A stretch of DNA of 49,996 nucleotides, taken from Saccharicrinis sp. (GTDB lineage Bacteria; Bacteroidota; Bacteroidia; Bacteroidales; Marinilabiliaceae). The stretch covers positions 1 to 49,996 of the forward strand of contig JAGXIO010000256.1 in the NCBI GenBank assembly GCA_024635555.1. Direction: 5' to 3'. The notes below the pieces were generated by a model that made no database searches, was not told the origin of the DNA, and saw only the letters and a list, made by a program, of their open reading frames with translations. Of this stretch, positions 25,651-33,580 are shown piece after piece (the first letter of the stretch is position 1; each line of letters opens with the position of its first letter). A program made the position numbers and the translations under genes.

Positions 25651-26907
25651 ATGAAGAGAGAAGAATTTGAAATAATGGCACCTGTGGGTTCTTACGAATC
25701 ACTGAGAGCAGCCATTCAGGGTGGAGCCAATTCGGTTTATTTTGGAATTGAGGGGTTGAACATGCGTTCCCGATCGAGCAACAACTTTACCGTTGACGAT
25801 TTGCATCAGATAGTTGAGATAGCCAAACAGCACAATGTAAAAACTTACCTCACTGTAAACACTGTATTGTACGATCAGGATCTTAACCTGATGCGAAAAA
25901 TAATACTGGCTGCCAAAGAAGCCCAAATATCGGCAGTAATTGCTTCTGATGTGTCTGCTATTGCTTTTGCCCGCGAAATTGACGTAGAGGTTCACCTGAG
26001 CACACAGCTGAACATATCCAATATTGAAGCACTTAAATTTTATGCGCGCTTTGCCGATGTAGTAGTGCTGGCCCGGGAGCTCGATATGGATCAGGTGGCG
26101 CAGATATACCATCAAATTCAATTGCAAAAAATAAAAGGTCCCAATGGACAACTTATCCAAATAGAAATGTTTTGCCATGGAGCCCTTTGCATGGCGGTTT
26201 CGGGCAAATGTTATCTCAGTCTCCACAATACCCAATCATCGGCTAACCGGGGAGCCTGTCTGCAAACCTGCCGACGCAGCTATATTGTAACCGACAAAGA
26301 AACAGGGCAAGAGTTGGAAGTGGACAACGAGTACATCATGTCGCCCAAAGATTTAAAGACCATTCACTTTTTAAATAAAATGGTAGATGCCGGCGTGCGT
26401 GTTTTTAAAATAGAAGGACGAGCCAGAGGGCCGGAATATGTGCACACCGTTGTTAAAGCCTACAGCGAAGCGTTAAATGCTATTTTGGAGGACAACTACA
26501 ACCAAGAGAAAATTGACGCTTGGAATAAGGAATTGGCTACCGTTTTTAACCGTGGTTTTTGGAATGGATATTACCTGGGACAAAAGCTGGGTGAGTGGAG
26601 CCACTACTATGGTAACAGGGCGACACAACGAAAGATGTATATTGGCAAAGGAACCAACTATTTTCCTAAAATCGGTGTAGCCGAATTTGTGATGGAAACA
26701 CAAAGCTTAAAAGTGGGCGACGAGATATTAATCACTGGCCCTACAACAGGTGTGATAAAAATGATTGTTCCCGAAATACGAGTAGAATTGGAAAAAGTAG
26801 AAGAAACCGTAAAAGGTGATACCTTCTCCTTAGCCGTGGCTCAGAAAATAAGAAGATCCGACAAATTGTATAAACTGGTGGATGCACATGCGTCTTTAAA
26901 TCAGTAA
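25651..26907 (+). CDS. trhP: U32-family protein, probable prephenate-dependent tRNA hydroxylase (TrhP/YegQ-like)
   Basis: 418 residues from the ATG at 25651 (MKREEFEIMAPVGSYESL); the frame open to 25591 overlaps the promoter-like repeat. Landmarks are GGANSVYFGIEGLNMRSRS, the beta-barrel block VEVHLSTQLNISN, and the Cys-rich signature FCHGALCMAVSGKCYLS..NRGACLQTCRR, which in this family can bind an Fe-S cluster. The length matches YegQ/YrrO (TrhP), which make 5-hydroxyuridine at tRNA position 34, rather than RlhA (larger) or YhbU (shorter). The older name 'collagenase-like peptidase' is probably misleading. It carries the ends of a CAGTNNN tandem repeat in its stop codon region. Confidence 0.88.
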   Translation: MKREEFEIMAPVGSYESLRAAIQGGANSVYFGIEGLNMRSRSSNNFTVDDLHQIVEIAKQHNVKTYLTVNTVLYDQDLNLMRKIILAAKEAQISAVIASDVSAIAFAREIDVEVHLSTQLNISNIEALKFYARFADVVVLARELDMDQVAQIYHQIQLQKIKGPNGQLIQIEMFCHGALCMAVSGKCYLSLHNTQSSANRGACLQTCRRSYIVTDKETGQELEVDNEYIMSPKDLKTIHFLNKMVDAGVRVFKIEGRARGPEYVHTVVKAYSEALNAILEDNYNQEKIDAWNKELATVFNRGFWNGYYLGQKLGEWSHYYGNRATQRKMYIGKGTNYFPKIGVAEFVMETQSLKVGDEILITGPTTGVIKMIVPEIRVELEKVEETVKGDTFSLAVAQKIRRSDKLYKLVDAHASLNQ

Positions 26908-26950
26908 ATAGTAATCAGTGAACAGTAATCAGTTAGCAGTTAGCAGTACC
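26902..26950 (+). repeat. Heptanucleotide tandem repeat (CAGTNNN), block A
   Basis: Seven imperfect 7-base units run CAGTAAA, TAGTAAT, CAGTGAA, CAGTAAT, CAGTTAG, CAGTTAG, CAGTACC. The U32 stop codon TAA (26905-26907) is inside the first unit. A shorter block lies at 27203-27230. Confidence 0.85.
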
Positions 26951-27202
26951 TTAGCCGCGAAAAACAGCTCATCCAAAAATTTAACTTGGTTGAGATGCAT
27001 TGCAAAATTACCCCGAAGGGCTAAAATATAAATAGCCCCGGGTTTTAACCCGGGGAATCGATGTCATGCAAATCCGACGCACCACAGTCCTTATTAAATA
27101 TTTACAGCAACTTTGCGTCGGAACATGAAATATATTTTTTTCATTAAATTTTTTGTAATCATTTCATATTGTGATACTTAAATTCTTAGTTAGATAAAAA
27201 AA
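26951..27202. repeat. Spacer with a GC-rich palindrome and a long-loop inverted repeat
   Basis: No coding sequence is seen. It contains the palindrome CCCCGGGTTTTAACCCGGGG (27036-27055), preceded by a CCCCGAAGGG stretch, and TCCGACGCA (27073-27081) with its complement TGCGTCGGA (27114-27122) across 32 bases. The layout resembles REP/BIME-type intergenic elements seen in Bacteroidota. Confidence 0.6.
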
Positions 27203-27230
27203 AAGTAATCAGTAAACAGTTAGCAGTCAG
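27203..27230 (+). repeat. Heptanucleotide tandem repeat, block B
   Basis: Four units of the same 7-base pattern as 26902-26950: AAGTAAT, CAGTAAA, CAGTTAG, CAGTCAG. The two blocks bracket the palindromic element between them. Confidence 0.8.
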
Positions 27231-27314
27231 TTTAAGGTAATACAGTAGTTTGGTAAATAAACGAAACCTTAAACTCTTTAAACCCTAAACTTTTTGAACC
27301 CTAAACTAAAAAAC

Positions 27315-28115
27315 ATGAAATACCAAGGTAATATATCAAAGATGAAAAGTAATTTAACGGACCCTGTTGAATACTTATTACCCATAGGAGAGCAGCAAAT
27401 ACCATTAAACCAATTTATTGGCAAAAAAATTGGGCTAACATATTTGCAACAAATAAATTGTATTGCTTGTGGTAAAAAAACCAATAAATCATTTGGTCAG
27501 GGTTTCTGTTATACGTGTTTTACGGAGGCTCCCGAAGCAAGTGAATGTGTGTTGCAACCCGATAAATGCCAAGCTCATCTGGGCATATCGCGCAATACCG
27601 AATGGGCACAACAGCATTGCTTGGCATCACATGTGGTTTATTTGGCTGTATCGTCCAATTTAAAGATTGGCATAACCCGCAAAACTCAAATACCTACCCG
27701 TTGGATAGACCAAGGTGCTTCATCGGCCATTATTGTGGCACAAACCCCAAATAGAAACATAGCCGGAACCATTGAAAAGTATTTGATGCAACATTATTCC
27801 GACAAAACAAATTGGCAAGGTATGTTACAAGGAAAATCCATGGAAATAGATTTGACGACAGAAAAAGAAAAGGCCTGCCAATACTTACCTGCCGAGTTAA
27901 AACAATATTGCATCGATGATAAAAATATCACGCAATTAAATTTCCCTATCCCCCAATTCCCCGATAAAGTTAAAAGTTTTACCTTCGACAAAATAGATAA
28001 AGTAGAAGGAATATTGACAGGAATAAAAGGACAGTATTTAATTTTAGATAATTCGAGCGTACTTAATATTCGCCGGCACAATGGTTACCTTATCCAATTA
28101 GATATTACAGAATAG
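27315..28115 (+). CDS. DUF2797 zinc-ribbon protein with GIY-YIG-like segment
   Basis: About 266 residues from the ATG at 27315 (the frame opens at 27294, and a further ATG is at 27342). It has a Cys pair CIACGKK, a second pair in FCYTCF, a third Cys/His group (ECVLQPDKCQAH) and then HVVYLAVSSNLKIGITRKTQIPTRWIDQGAS, which resembles the GIY-YIG strand pattern. This is the DUF2797 layout. The function is unknown; a nucleic acid role is suggested by the ribbon and GIY-YIG-like region but not shown. No signal peptide. It faces a convergent lipoprotein gene, with 25 bases between their stops. Confidence 0.85.
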   Translation: MKYQGNISKMKSNLTDPVEYLLPIGEQQIPLNQFIGKKIGLTYLQQINCIACGKKTNKSFGQGFCYTCFTEAPEASECVLQPDKCQAHLGISRNTEWAQQHCLASHVVYLAVSSNLKIGITRKTQIPTRWIDQGASSAIIVAQTPNRNIAGTIEKYLMQHYSDKTNWQGMLQGKSMEIDLTTEKEKACQYLPAELKQYCIDDKNITQLNFPIPQFPDKVKSFTFDKIDKVEGILTGIKGQYLILDNSSVLNIRRHNGYLIQLDITE

Positions 28116-28140
28116 TCAGATAAATCATTGCTTAACAATC

Positions 28141-28941
28141 CTATTCCGGGATAGTTTTGCCCTTTTTGCTTTTAGAAATATTACTATTGCTGAAGGTAAA
28201 TTGAACGATTTCCCTATTAATTAAGGAATCATTTTTTTGCAGGCTATAGGAGGTTACAATTTTCAAAAATTCATTTACCAGAAAATTAGTCTCTCTATTG
28301 GTTGATCTTGCATCACTTAATGCATAAATATTTTTCCAGTTATTCGTTAACAACTCTTTAATGCCAGCATTATTATTGTTAAAGTTACCCATCAAAATAA
28401 CCGGAACCCCGGATGATATTTCGTCAATCCTTTTTAATAAATCAAAAGCTATCATCTCCGATTGATAACTATTAAGGCTATCCTGAAGTTGAAGCCTAAA
28501 AAAATAAAAAATATGACCCGAATCACTGTTTTTTAATTGATACCAGGATAGCATATTTTTATTTTGCTGCAATGTATCGTTTCTGTAAAGATAATAGGAA
28601 GAGGCTAAAAATTCGAAGGACGTTTTTTTAATAGCTACAGGCGAAAACTTAATCGTAGTGCTATCATTGCGCATATTTATAGGAATAAATTTATATCCTG
28701 TAGATTCAATTTGATTTATGCACTCGTCGGTAAATTCGGTTTCCTTAAAGCTAATTAAATCAGGTTTAGCATTTTGAATAAATAATTGTAGGGTATCAAA
28801 TAAAGGCTGATTTATTTCAATGGGATTGCTGGTATATCGACAATCGAATTTAATGGTAGAAAAAGAAACCCCTTTATTACCCTTATCGCAGCCAAATAGA
28901 CCTAATAGTAAAAAAAATAGTACAACACCCAATAACCTCAT
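28141..28941 (-). CDS. Lipoprotein with a degenerate endonuclease/exonuclease/phosphatase (EEP) fold
   Basis: 266 residues. The signal ends at Cys18 in LGLFGC, a standard lipobox. The body follows the EEP order: KPDLISFKETEF (the usual metal-binding Q/N-E is K-E here), SPVAIKK, an FFFRLQL-like strand, then PVILMGNFNNNN, where EEP enzymes have G-D-F-N, and TNRETNFL in place of the usual closing block. The Asp of G-D-F-N is Asn and the final S-D-H region is not clear, so catalysis is doubtful. It may bind phosphate esters or act as a scaffold at the inner face of the outer membrane. Identification is by pattern only. Confidence 0.6.
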   Translation of the reverse strand: MRLLGVVLFFLLLGLFGCDKGNKGVSFSTIKFDCRYTSNPIEINQPLFDTLQLFIQNAKPDLISFKETEFTDECINQIESTGYKFIPINMRNDSTTIKFSPVAIKKTSFEFLASSYYLYRNDTLQQNKNMLSWYQLKNSDSGHIFYFFRLQLQDSLNSYQSEMIAFDLLKRIDEISSGVPVILMGNFNNNNAGIKELLTNNWKNIYALSDARSTNRETNFLVNEFLKIVTSYSLQKNDSLINREIVQFTFSNSNISKSKKGKTIPE

Positions 28942-29105
28942 AATACATAGATTTCTACTAAATATACAAGGTTAATACAAACTGATGCTCAATTTTACAT
29001 ATGGCTATCAATATTTTTGATGATACACCTGTATTTGGTGATTATTAAATTTGTTGGACACTAAATTTACATCACTTTATATGTTTTATCATCAGGTAAC
29101 ACGAG

Positions 29106-29972
29106 TCAATCGAAAGATTCTATATGGATGGTAACTCCTATTTTAAATTTTGCTTTTACTTTATTTTCGTATTGGGTAGCAATATCGTGCGCCTCACTAA
29201 GTCTCATATTACCTGGCAACGAAATATGAAAAGTAAGCTCGGAATGATGGCCGTACTTGTGAATTAAAAAATGGTGGGCGTTTAAATTACGTGTGAAGGT
29301 ATTAAAACCAATTTCGTGTATCTCTTCTTTCAAGTTTTCTTCAATTCTTTGACCCAGAAACAAGGAGAGTGCATCCTTTAAAATTTTATAAGTGGTATAA
29401 AATAACAAACCCGAAACAATTAGTCCAAGCACGCCGTCTATCCACCAAAAATACTTTCCAAAAAAAATACCCACCAATATAACAACACTCGAAATAGCAT
29501 CACTTCTATGGTGCCATCCATCGGCAACCAGCGCACCCGAGTTCACTTTTTTTCCATAGCGAATGGAGTATTTCGCCATGGCTTCTTTAATCACAATTGA
29601 AATAACAGTAACGACTATGGCCCATGTACCATATACAACCGACTCGTGCGAAACTAGCTTTAAAACAGACTCGTAAGTAAAATTAAAAGCTACAATGGCC
29701 AATAAAATGCCGACAAAAATAGTGGCAATAAGCTCGGCTCGGCCATGACCAAAAGGATGATCTTCGTCGGCTGGCTTTAATGATATTTTTATACCTACCA
29801 TAACGGCAAACGACGAAATGGAATCGGATAAGGTATGCCAAGCATCAGCAATAAGTGCCACGGAATTGTATAAAACTCCAACCCAAAATTTTATTACGAA
29901 AAGTGCAATATTTAACAAAATAGATACCCAAGAAACAATTAGTCCAGTATTACATCTCTTTTCTTTGTTCAT
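29106..29972 (-). CDS. Cation diffusion facilitator (CDF/ZitB-type) transporter
   Basis: 288 residues with about six membrane helices and a C-terminal cytoplasmic ferredoxin-like domain (FLIHKYGHHSELTFHISLPGNMRLSEAHDIATQYE). Two metal-site motifs are present: DAWHTLSD (about 43-50) in helix 2 and DGWHHRSD in helix 5, giving the tetrahedral D/H set that favours Zn2+ (Fe2+ or Mn2+ not excluded). The DEDHPFGHGRAELIA loop is the family signature. CDF proteins exchange a metal ion for H+ to export it. Its ATG is 3 bases after the rhodanese stop, so they share a transcript. Confidence 0.95.
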   Translation of the reverse strand: MNKEKRCNTGLIVSWVSILLNIALFVIKFWVGVLYNSVALIADAWHTLSDSISSFAVMVGIKISLKPADEDHPFGHGRAELIATIFVGILLAIVAFNFTYESVLKLVSHESVVYGTWAIVVTVISIVIKEAMAKYSIRYGKKVNSGALVADGWHHRSDAISSVVILVGIFFGKYFWWIDGVLGLIVSGLLFYTTYKILKDALSLFLGQRIEENLKEEIHEIGFNTFTRNLNAHHFLIHKYGHHSELTFHISLPGNMRLSEAHDIATQYENKVKAKFKIGVTIHIESFD

Positions 29973-29975
29973 AAT

Positions 29976-30359
29976 TTACTGTTTTACCGGTGAACTATCC
30001 AGTGGGTAACCATTTTTTATCCATTCACAAAAACCTCCTCTTAGCTCGTACACATTTTTATAGCCCAAAGATTTTAACCATTTGGAGCATTCCTTGCTTC
30101 TTTTACCCATTTCACAATACAATAAAATAGGGGATTTTTTATCTATTTCTAACAAAAGTGGTTTAAAACTTTCTTTAGTACCAGCCCAATAAGCATTCGT
30201 TATCCTCTCTTTCCGGTAGTCATCCAACATCCTGATGTCCATTATAAATATATCATCATTGGATGTAATCATGTTATAAAATACATCGCATTCCACAACG
30301 TTTTTCGATTGTGAATAACATTGCCACGGAATTATTAATAATAAAAATATCAACCTCAT
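29976..30359 (-). CDS. Periplasmic rhodanese-like domain protein
   Basis: 127 residues: a signal peptide (MRLIFLLLIIPWQCYSQ) and one rhodanese domain. The catalytic Cys82 sits in LLYCEMGKRS, followed by SLGYKNVYELRGGFCEW, the usual rhodanese ending. These domains hold a persulfide on the Cys and pass sulfur or act as sensors. The signal peptide places it in the periplasm. Between hemW (20 bases upstream on the same strand) and the CDF transporter gene (3 bases downstream), it is probably the middle gene of a three-gene operon. Confidence 0.88.
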   Translation of the reverse strand: MRLIFLLLIIPWQCYSQSKNVVECDVFYNMITSNDDIFIMDIRMLDDYRKERITNAYWAGTKESFKPLLLEIDKKSPILLYCEMGKRSKECSKWLKSLGYKNVYELRGGFCEWIKNGYPLDSSPVKQ

Positions 30360-30379
30360 TTTAACCTAACTTTAAACAC

Positions 30380-31504
30380 CTAAATAACAAAAAAATCCGA
30401 AATAATTTGATCCGTTAATATTTTCTTGTCTTTATAAACTTTTATTCTACCATCTTGGGTATAAATATTTTTAAGTTGTAAATTATTACTCATCTTTTGG
30501 TTAAAAATACGCACAATTTCTTTGTCCATCTTTTCAATATCAATAAGGCCTACTCCATTTTTTGTGCGTAGCCCTAACATTATCGTTTCGTTATAAATAT
30601 CTCTTTCGCACAAAATCTCCTCCTCATAAAAAACTTCTTTGTTTTTTATGAGATGCATATATTTATTTAAATCAGCAATATTCCATCGCCGGGAGTAGCC
30701 ATTAAACGAGTGGGCCGAGGGGCCTAAACCCACATAACTATTTGAATTCCAATAACTCGAATTGTGTTTAGACTGATAACCAGGCAACGAAAAATTAGAA
30801 ATTTCATAATCATCAAATCCAGCTTGGTTAAATTTATCAATTAAAATATTGTATTGTGCAATACTGTTTTTATCCTCCACCTCATGGATAATGTTTAGCT
30901 TAAGCTTTTTATAAAAAACTGTTCCAGGTTCAATAGTAAGGTGATAGGCCGAAATATGTTGCACTTGCAAGGCTATTGCGCTATCAATGCTATTTTTCCA
31001 CTCCATTAAACTCATATCCGGAATGCCATAAATTAAATCGATACTGATATTATCGAAACCTGCTATTTGTGCCATTTTCACTGCTTTAACCGCTTCTTTG
31101 GCATTATGGCGACGGTTCATAAAGGTTAAGATACGATCGTTAAAACTTTGGATACCCATGCTTAATCTATTAAAACCAAGATGTTTTAGTTCATTCAAGA
31201 ATTCCAGGTTCATATCATCAGGATTAACTTCAATAGTAAATTCTTGTAGGCTCGATAAATCGTATGCTTCTTCTAAAGCCAAAATAATACACTCAAAGTC
31301 CGCTATTTTTAATACGCTTGGAGTACCTCCACCAAAGTAAACAGTATTCACAGGCTGGTTGATCAGTTCATCTTTTCTCAAATCTATCTCAGCACATAAC
31401 GCCTTTACAAATTCTGATTTATCGCTTAAACCAACTAAGCTATAAAAATCGCAATATCCACACTTTTGCATGCAGAAAGGAATATGTATATAAATGCCGG
31501 CCAT
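30380..31504 (-). CDS. hemW: Radical SAM haem chaperone HemW
   Basis: 374 residues from the ATG at 31502-31504 (MAGIYIHIPFCMQKCGYC); the longer frame to 31579 overlaps an upstream spacer with no typical start. The radical SAM Cys triad is CMQKCGYC (C11, C15, C18), followed by VNTVYFGGGTPSVL (SAM-binding) and NRLSMGIQSFNDRIL. HemW-type C-terminal features are VGLGPSAHSFNGYSRRWN and MLGLRTKNGVGL. HemW binds haem and delivers it to respiratory proteins, although older annotations call it coproporphyrinogen oxidase. It is on the minus strand, 168 bases from vanZ on plus, with a parS-like site in the gap. Confidence 0.92.
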   Translation of the reverse strand: MAGIYIHIPFCMQKCGYCDFYSLVGLSDKSEFVKALCAEIDLRKDELINQPVNTVYFGGGTPSVLKIADFECIILALEEAYDLSSLQEFTIEVNPDDMNLEFLNELKHLGFNRLSMGIQSFNDRILTFMNRRHNAKEAVKAVKMAQIAGFDNISIDLIYGIPDMSLMEWKNSIDSAIALQVQHISAYHLTIEPGTVFYKKLKLNIIHEVEDKNSIAQYNILIDKFNQAGFDDYEISNFSLPGYQSKHNSSYWNSNSYVGLGPSAHSFNGYSRRWNIADLNKYMHLIKNKEVFYEEEILCERDIYNETIMLGLRTKNGVGLIDIEKMDKEIVRIFNQKMSNNLQLKNIYTQDGRIKVYKDKKILTDQIISDFFVI

Positions 31505-31589
31505 TGTTACATCATTTTTATTAATATTTGTCTGAATCGTTCGTCTGAAATATTCTCGTCTAAGTTTTAATTCTATCAAAACTTAGGCA

Positions 31590-31605
31590 CGTTTCACGTG
31601 AAACA
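31590..31605. promoter_or_regulatory. parS-like ParB-binding site 1
   Basis: CGTTTCACGTGAAACA holds the perfect palindrome GTTTCACGTGAAAC (31591-31604), matching the general parS consensus TGTTTCACGTGAAACA at 15 of 16 positions (only the first T is C). It lies in the divergent gap between hemW and vanZ, about 1.5-2 kb left of the candidate origin. Confidence 0.88.
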
Positions 31606-31672
31606 TTTTTTTTACCTTATTTTGTTCTACTTTTGAACCTTATTTCTGTTTTAATACAAATGAATTTTAGCT

Positions 31673-32080
31673 ATGTCCATTATAAAAAATTATTGGCGTT
31701 CGATTTTATTATTTATAGTAATCGTGCTGCTGAGCACCATAAACACTAACGATTTAGTTAGCGATGAAATACACTTTTTTAAGCATTTTGATAAATTTGC
31801 CCACTTCACCATGTATTTTTCATTGAGCTTTGTATTTTTTATCGAAAACCATAAAAGTACCCGTCCCATCCGAAAAGGTTGGATCGTTTTGGATACTATC
31901 GTTTTGGGAATAGCACTTGAGTTTATTCAATTTTTATTTACAAACTATCGTACTGGAAACTTTTACGATGCTGTTTTTAATACTATTGGGGTAGTAAGCG
32001 GCAGTGTACTTTACATTTTACTTCGTAACACTGGTTTTATTTACAAACTGATGTTATTTAAAAAAAGCTATAATAAATAG
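31673..32080 (+). CDS. VanZ-family membrane protein
   Basis: 135 residues with about four helices. The family pattern is clear: DKFAHFTMYFSLSFVFF (D.xxHF near helix 2), WIVLDTIVLGIALEFIQFLF (E-x2-Q), and GNFYDAVFNTIGVVSGSVL (D-x2-N-x2-G). The name comes from the teicoplanin resistance gene, but most homologues have no tested role. It is divergent from hemW and ends 13 bases inside the 3' end of the oppositely oriented Rrf2 gene, so the two overlap tail to tail. Confidence 0.88.
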   Translation: MSIIKNYWRSILLFIVIVLLSTINTNDLVSDEIHFFKHFDKFAHFTMYFSLSFVFFIENHKSTRPIRKGWIVLDTIVLGIALEFIQFLFTNYRTGNFYDAVFNTIGVVSGSVLYILLRNTGFIYKLMLFKKSYNK

Positions 32081-32511
32081 TATTCATCTTTTTTTTCCAC
32101 TCTATCGGCAATGTTTCCAATAGTTTCCTCCTTAAAAAGCTTATACATTTGTTTTCGTACTTCATGAAACTGATCATGCACCGGACAAGGCCTTTTATTT
32201 TCATGGGCTGTTTTACAGCTCTTCATACCAATCATGCAATTATCAAATGTGTCGGTACCGTCAATAATTTTTACAATATCCAACAATGTAATTTCATGGG
32301 CATCCAAAGCAAGTGCAAAACCTCCATGCGGTCCCTTATTGGATAAAAGCATTTTTTGCTTGGCCAGAGTTTGAAGTATCTTACCCAAAAAAGGTGTAGG
32401 TATCTCCAAATCTTTTGATATTTGTTTGATGCCTATTTTTTTCCCGTCCTCTTGGTTTAAAGCCAAATAAATAACCGAACGTACAGCGTATTTACAAGTA
32501 TTTGAAAGCAT
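32068..32511 (-). CDS. Rrf2-family transcriptional regulator (IscR-like, three Cys)
   Basis: 147 residues from the ATG at 32509-32511; the longer frame to 32565 carries an unlikely N-terminus. A winged helix covers residues 1-65 (SNTCKYAVRSVIYLAL..GIKQISKDLEIPTPFLGKILQTL). Cys92, Cys99 and Cys109 (DNCMIGMKSC and RPCPVHD) resemble the IscR Fe-S ligands at C92, C98 and C104, so an Fe-S cluster sensor of redox or iron status is likely, though the spacing is slightly longer. A CAAAAATA sequence at 32531-32538 reads TATTTTTG (TAnnTTTG) on the minus strand, 20 bases from the start. It overlaps vanZ tail to tail. Confidence 0.9.
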   Translation of the reverse strand: MLSNTCKYAVRSVIYLALNQEDGKKIGIKQISKDLEIPTPFLGKILQTLAKQKMLLSNKGPHGGFALALDAHEITLLDIVKIIDGTDTFDNCMIGMKSCKTAHENKRPCPVHDQFHEVRKQMYKLFKEETIGNIADRVEKKDEYYLL

Positions 32512-32530
32512 AATAAAAGATTTTTGAATG

Positions 32531-32538
32531 CAAAAATA
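32531..32538 (-). promoter_or_regulatory. Candidate -7 promoter box for the Rrf2 gene
   Basis: TATTTTTG on the minus strand fits the Bacteroidota TAnnTTTG box and lies 20 bases ahead of the ATG. A TTTG further upstream is present but not at ideal spacing. Confidence 0.35.
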
Positions 32539-32673
32539 CACAAATATGAACAAACATAAGCTCATACGTGTACCTAATGATTACTAGAATAATTTTTGAT
32601 TTAAAAAAAGTTATTATTAAGCTATCTTATAGGCACTTATAATATAATAAGCAATATAAAAATAAAAACCTTT

Positions 32674-33111
32674 TTAACAAGGAATTTTATCTATCCTAAG
32701 TTGATGCCTACCACCTTCGAAATCAGTTTTTATAAAAACACTAACAATCTCTTTGGCTTCTTCTGCACTTACAAATCTTGCAGGCAGTGAGCATATATTA
32801 GCGTTGTTATGCAAACGTGCAAGTACTGATATTTCTTTATTCCAACAAAGCGCAGCACGTATCCCTGCATGTTTATTTACCGTCATATTAATGCCGTTAC
32901 CACTACCACACAAGGAAATACCTAGTTGCACTTCCTTATTTTCAACAGCTAACGCCAATGGGTGAGCATAATCGGTATAATCGCTACTTTGGCTCGAATA
33001 AGTACCAAAATCCTTGCATTCAATACCTTTTTGCAACAAAAAAGACTTTACAATTTCCTTTAAATCATAACCGGCATGATCCGCGGCTAAACCAATAGTA
33101 GTTACTTCCAT
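32674..33111 (-). CDS. rpiB: Ribose-5-phosphate isomerase B
   Basis: 145 residues. I start at ATG 33109-33111 (MEVTTIGLAADHAG) rather than an upstream TTG at 33121-33123, as this is the usual RpiB start. Signatures: DHAG (11-14), the Cys68 region GISLCGSGNGINMTVNK (active-site base and anomeric contact), and the HNNANICSLPAR loop. It interconverts ribulose-5-phosphate and ribose-5-phosphate in the pentose phosphate pathway. A run of ten A is directly 5' of the ATG on the minus strand, and TATCTTTG just before that could be its promoter box, implying an extremely short or absent leader. It lies next to the candidate origin. Confidence 0.94.
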   Translation of the reverse strand: MEVTTIGLAADHAGYDLKEIVKSFLLQKGIECKDFGTYSSQSSDYTDYAHPLALAVENKEVQLGISLCGSGNGINMTVNKHAGIRAALCWNKEISVLARLHNNANICSLPARFVSAEEAKEIVSVFIKTDFEGGRHQLRIDKIPC

Positions 33112-33580
33112 TTTTTTTTTCAAAGATAAAAATAAACTTACTTAAACTTACCCTGTGCATAACTATTGTGCATAACCAAAAAATACCTGTTGATAAGATG
33201 TTAACTCGACATGAAAAATAGTAAAAAATAAAATTGATTTCTGTAGTATTTTGTCTATACCTGCCCCTGATTTTAGAAATCAATTAATTTACAATGATTT
33301 AATAAAATGTTTCAAACAGCATTTTAACAACAAACTTATGCTATCAACGGATAATCTTATTAAATTTGTCTGCTCTTAGCATCTTGTTAATAGCAGAGCT
33401 TAATATTTTGATTTTTAGGAACTAACTCTATTTTATGATTGTTAATTACCTATTGATAACGAAAGCCTAAATGTTTATTGAATATTAAACAAGCATTTTA
33501 GTTTATTTTTATAAACCGTATCAACAGCATATTATCATATGCAGATATTTTTAGAAATCTCTCTTTATTAAATAATAATA
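33112..33580. other. Candidate replication origin (oriC) region
   Basis: A 469-base AT-rich gap with no coding sequence. It holds two copies of TGTGCATAA (33154-33162 and 33167-33175), the reverse of TTATGCACA, which fits the DnaA-box consensus TTATNCACA, and a one-mismatch TGTTGATAA at 33188-33196. Several A/T-only stretches (33213-33240, 33481-33520) could serve for unwinding. rpiB to its left runs minus and nadA to its right runs plus, so replication and transcription would run in the same direction on both sides. Three parS-like sites lie in the window. I infer an origin; experimental or whole-genome skew data are needed. Confidence 0.5.

Noticed and set aside
26951-27202. CRISPR array or tRNA in the U32-DUF2797 gap
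   Set aside because: The repeats are 7 bases long, with no uniform spacers; no cloverleaf or T-loop sequence was found.
28141-28941. Active endonuclease/exonuclease/phosphatase family enzyme
   Set aside because: Key acidic and His positions appear replaced, so I call it degenerate.
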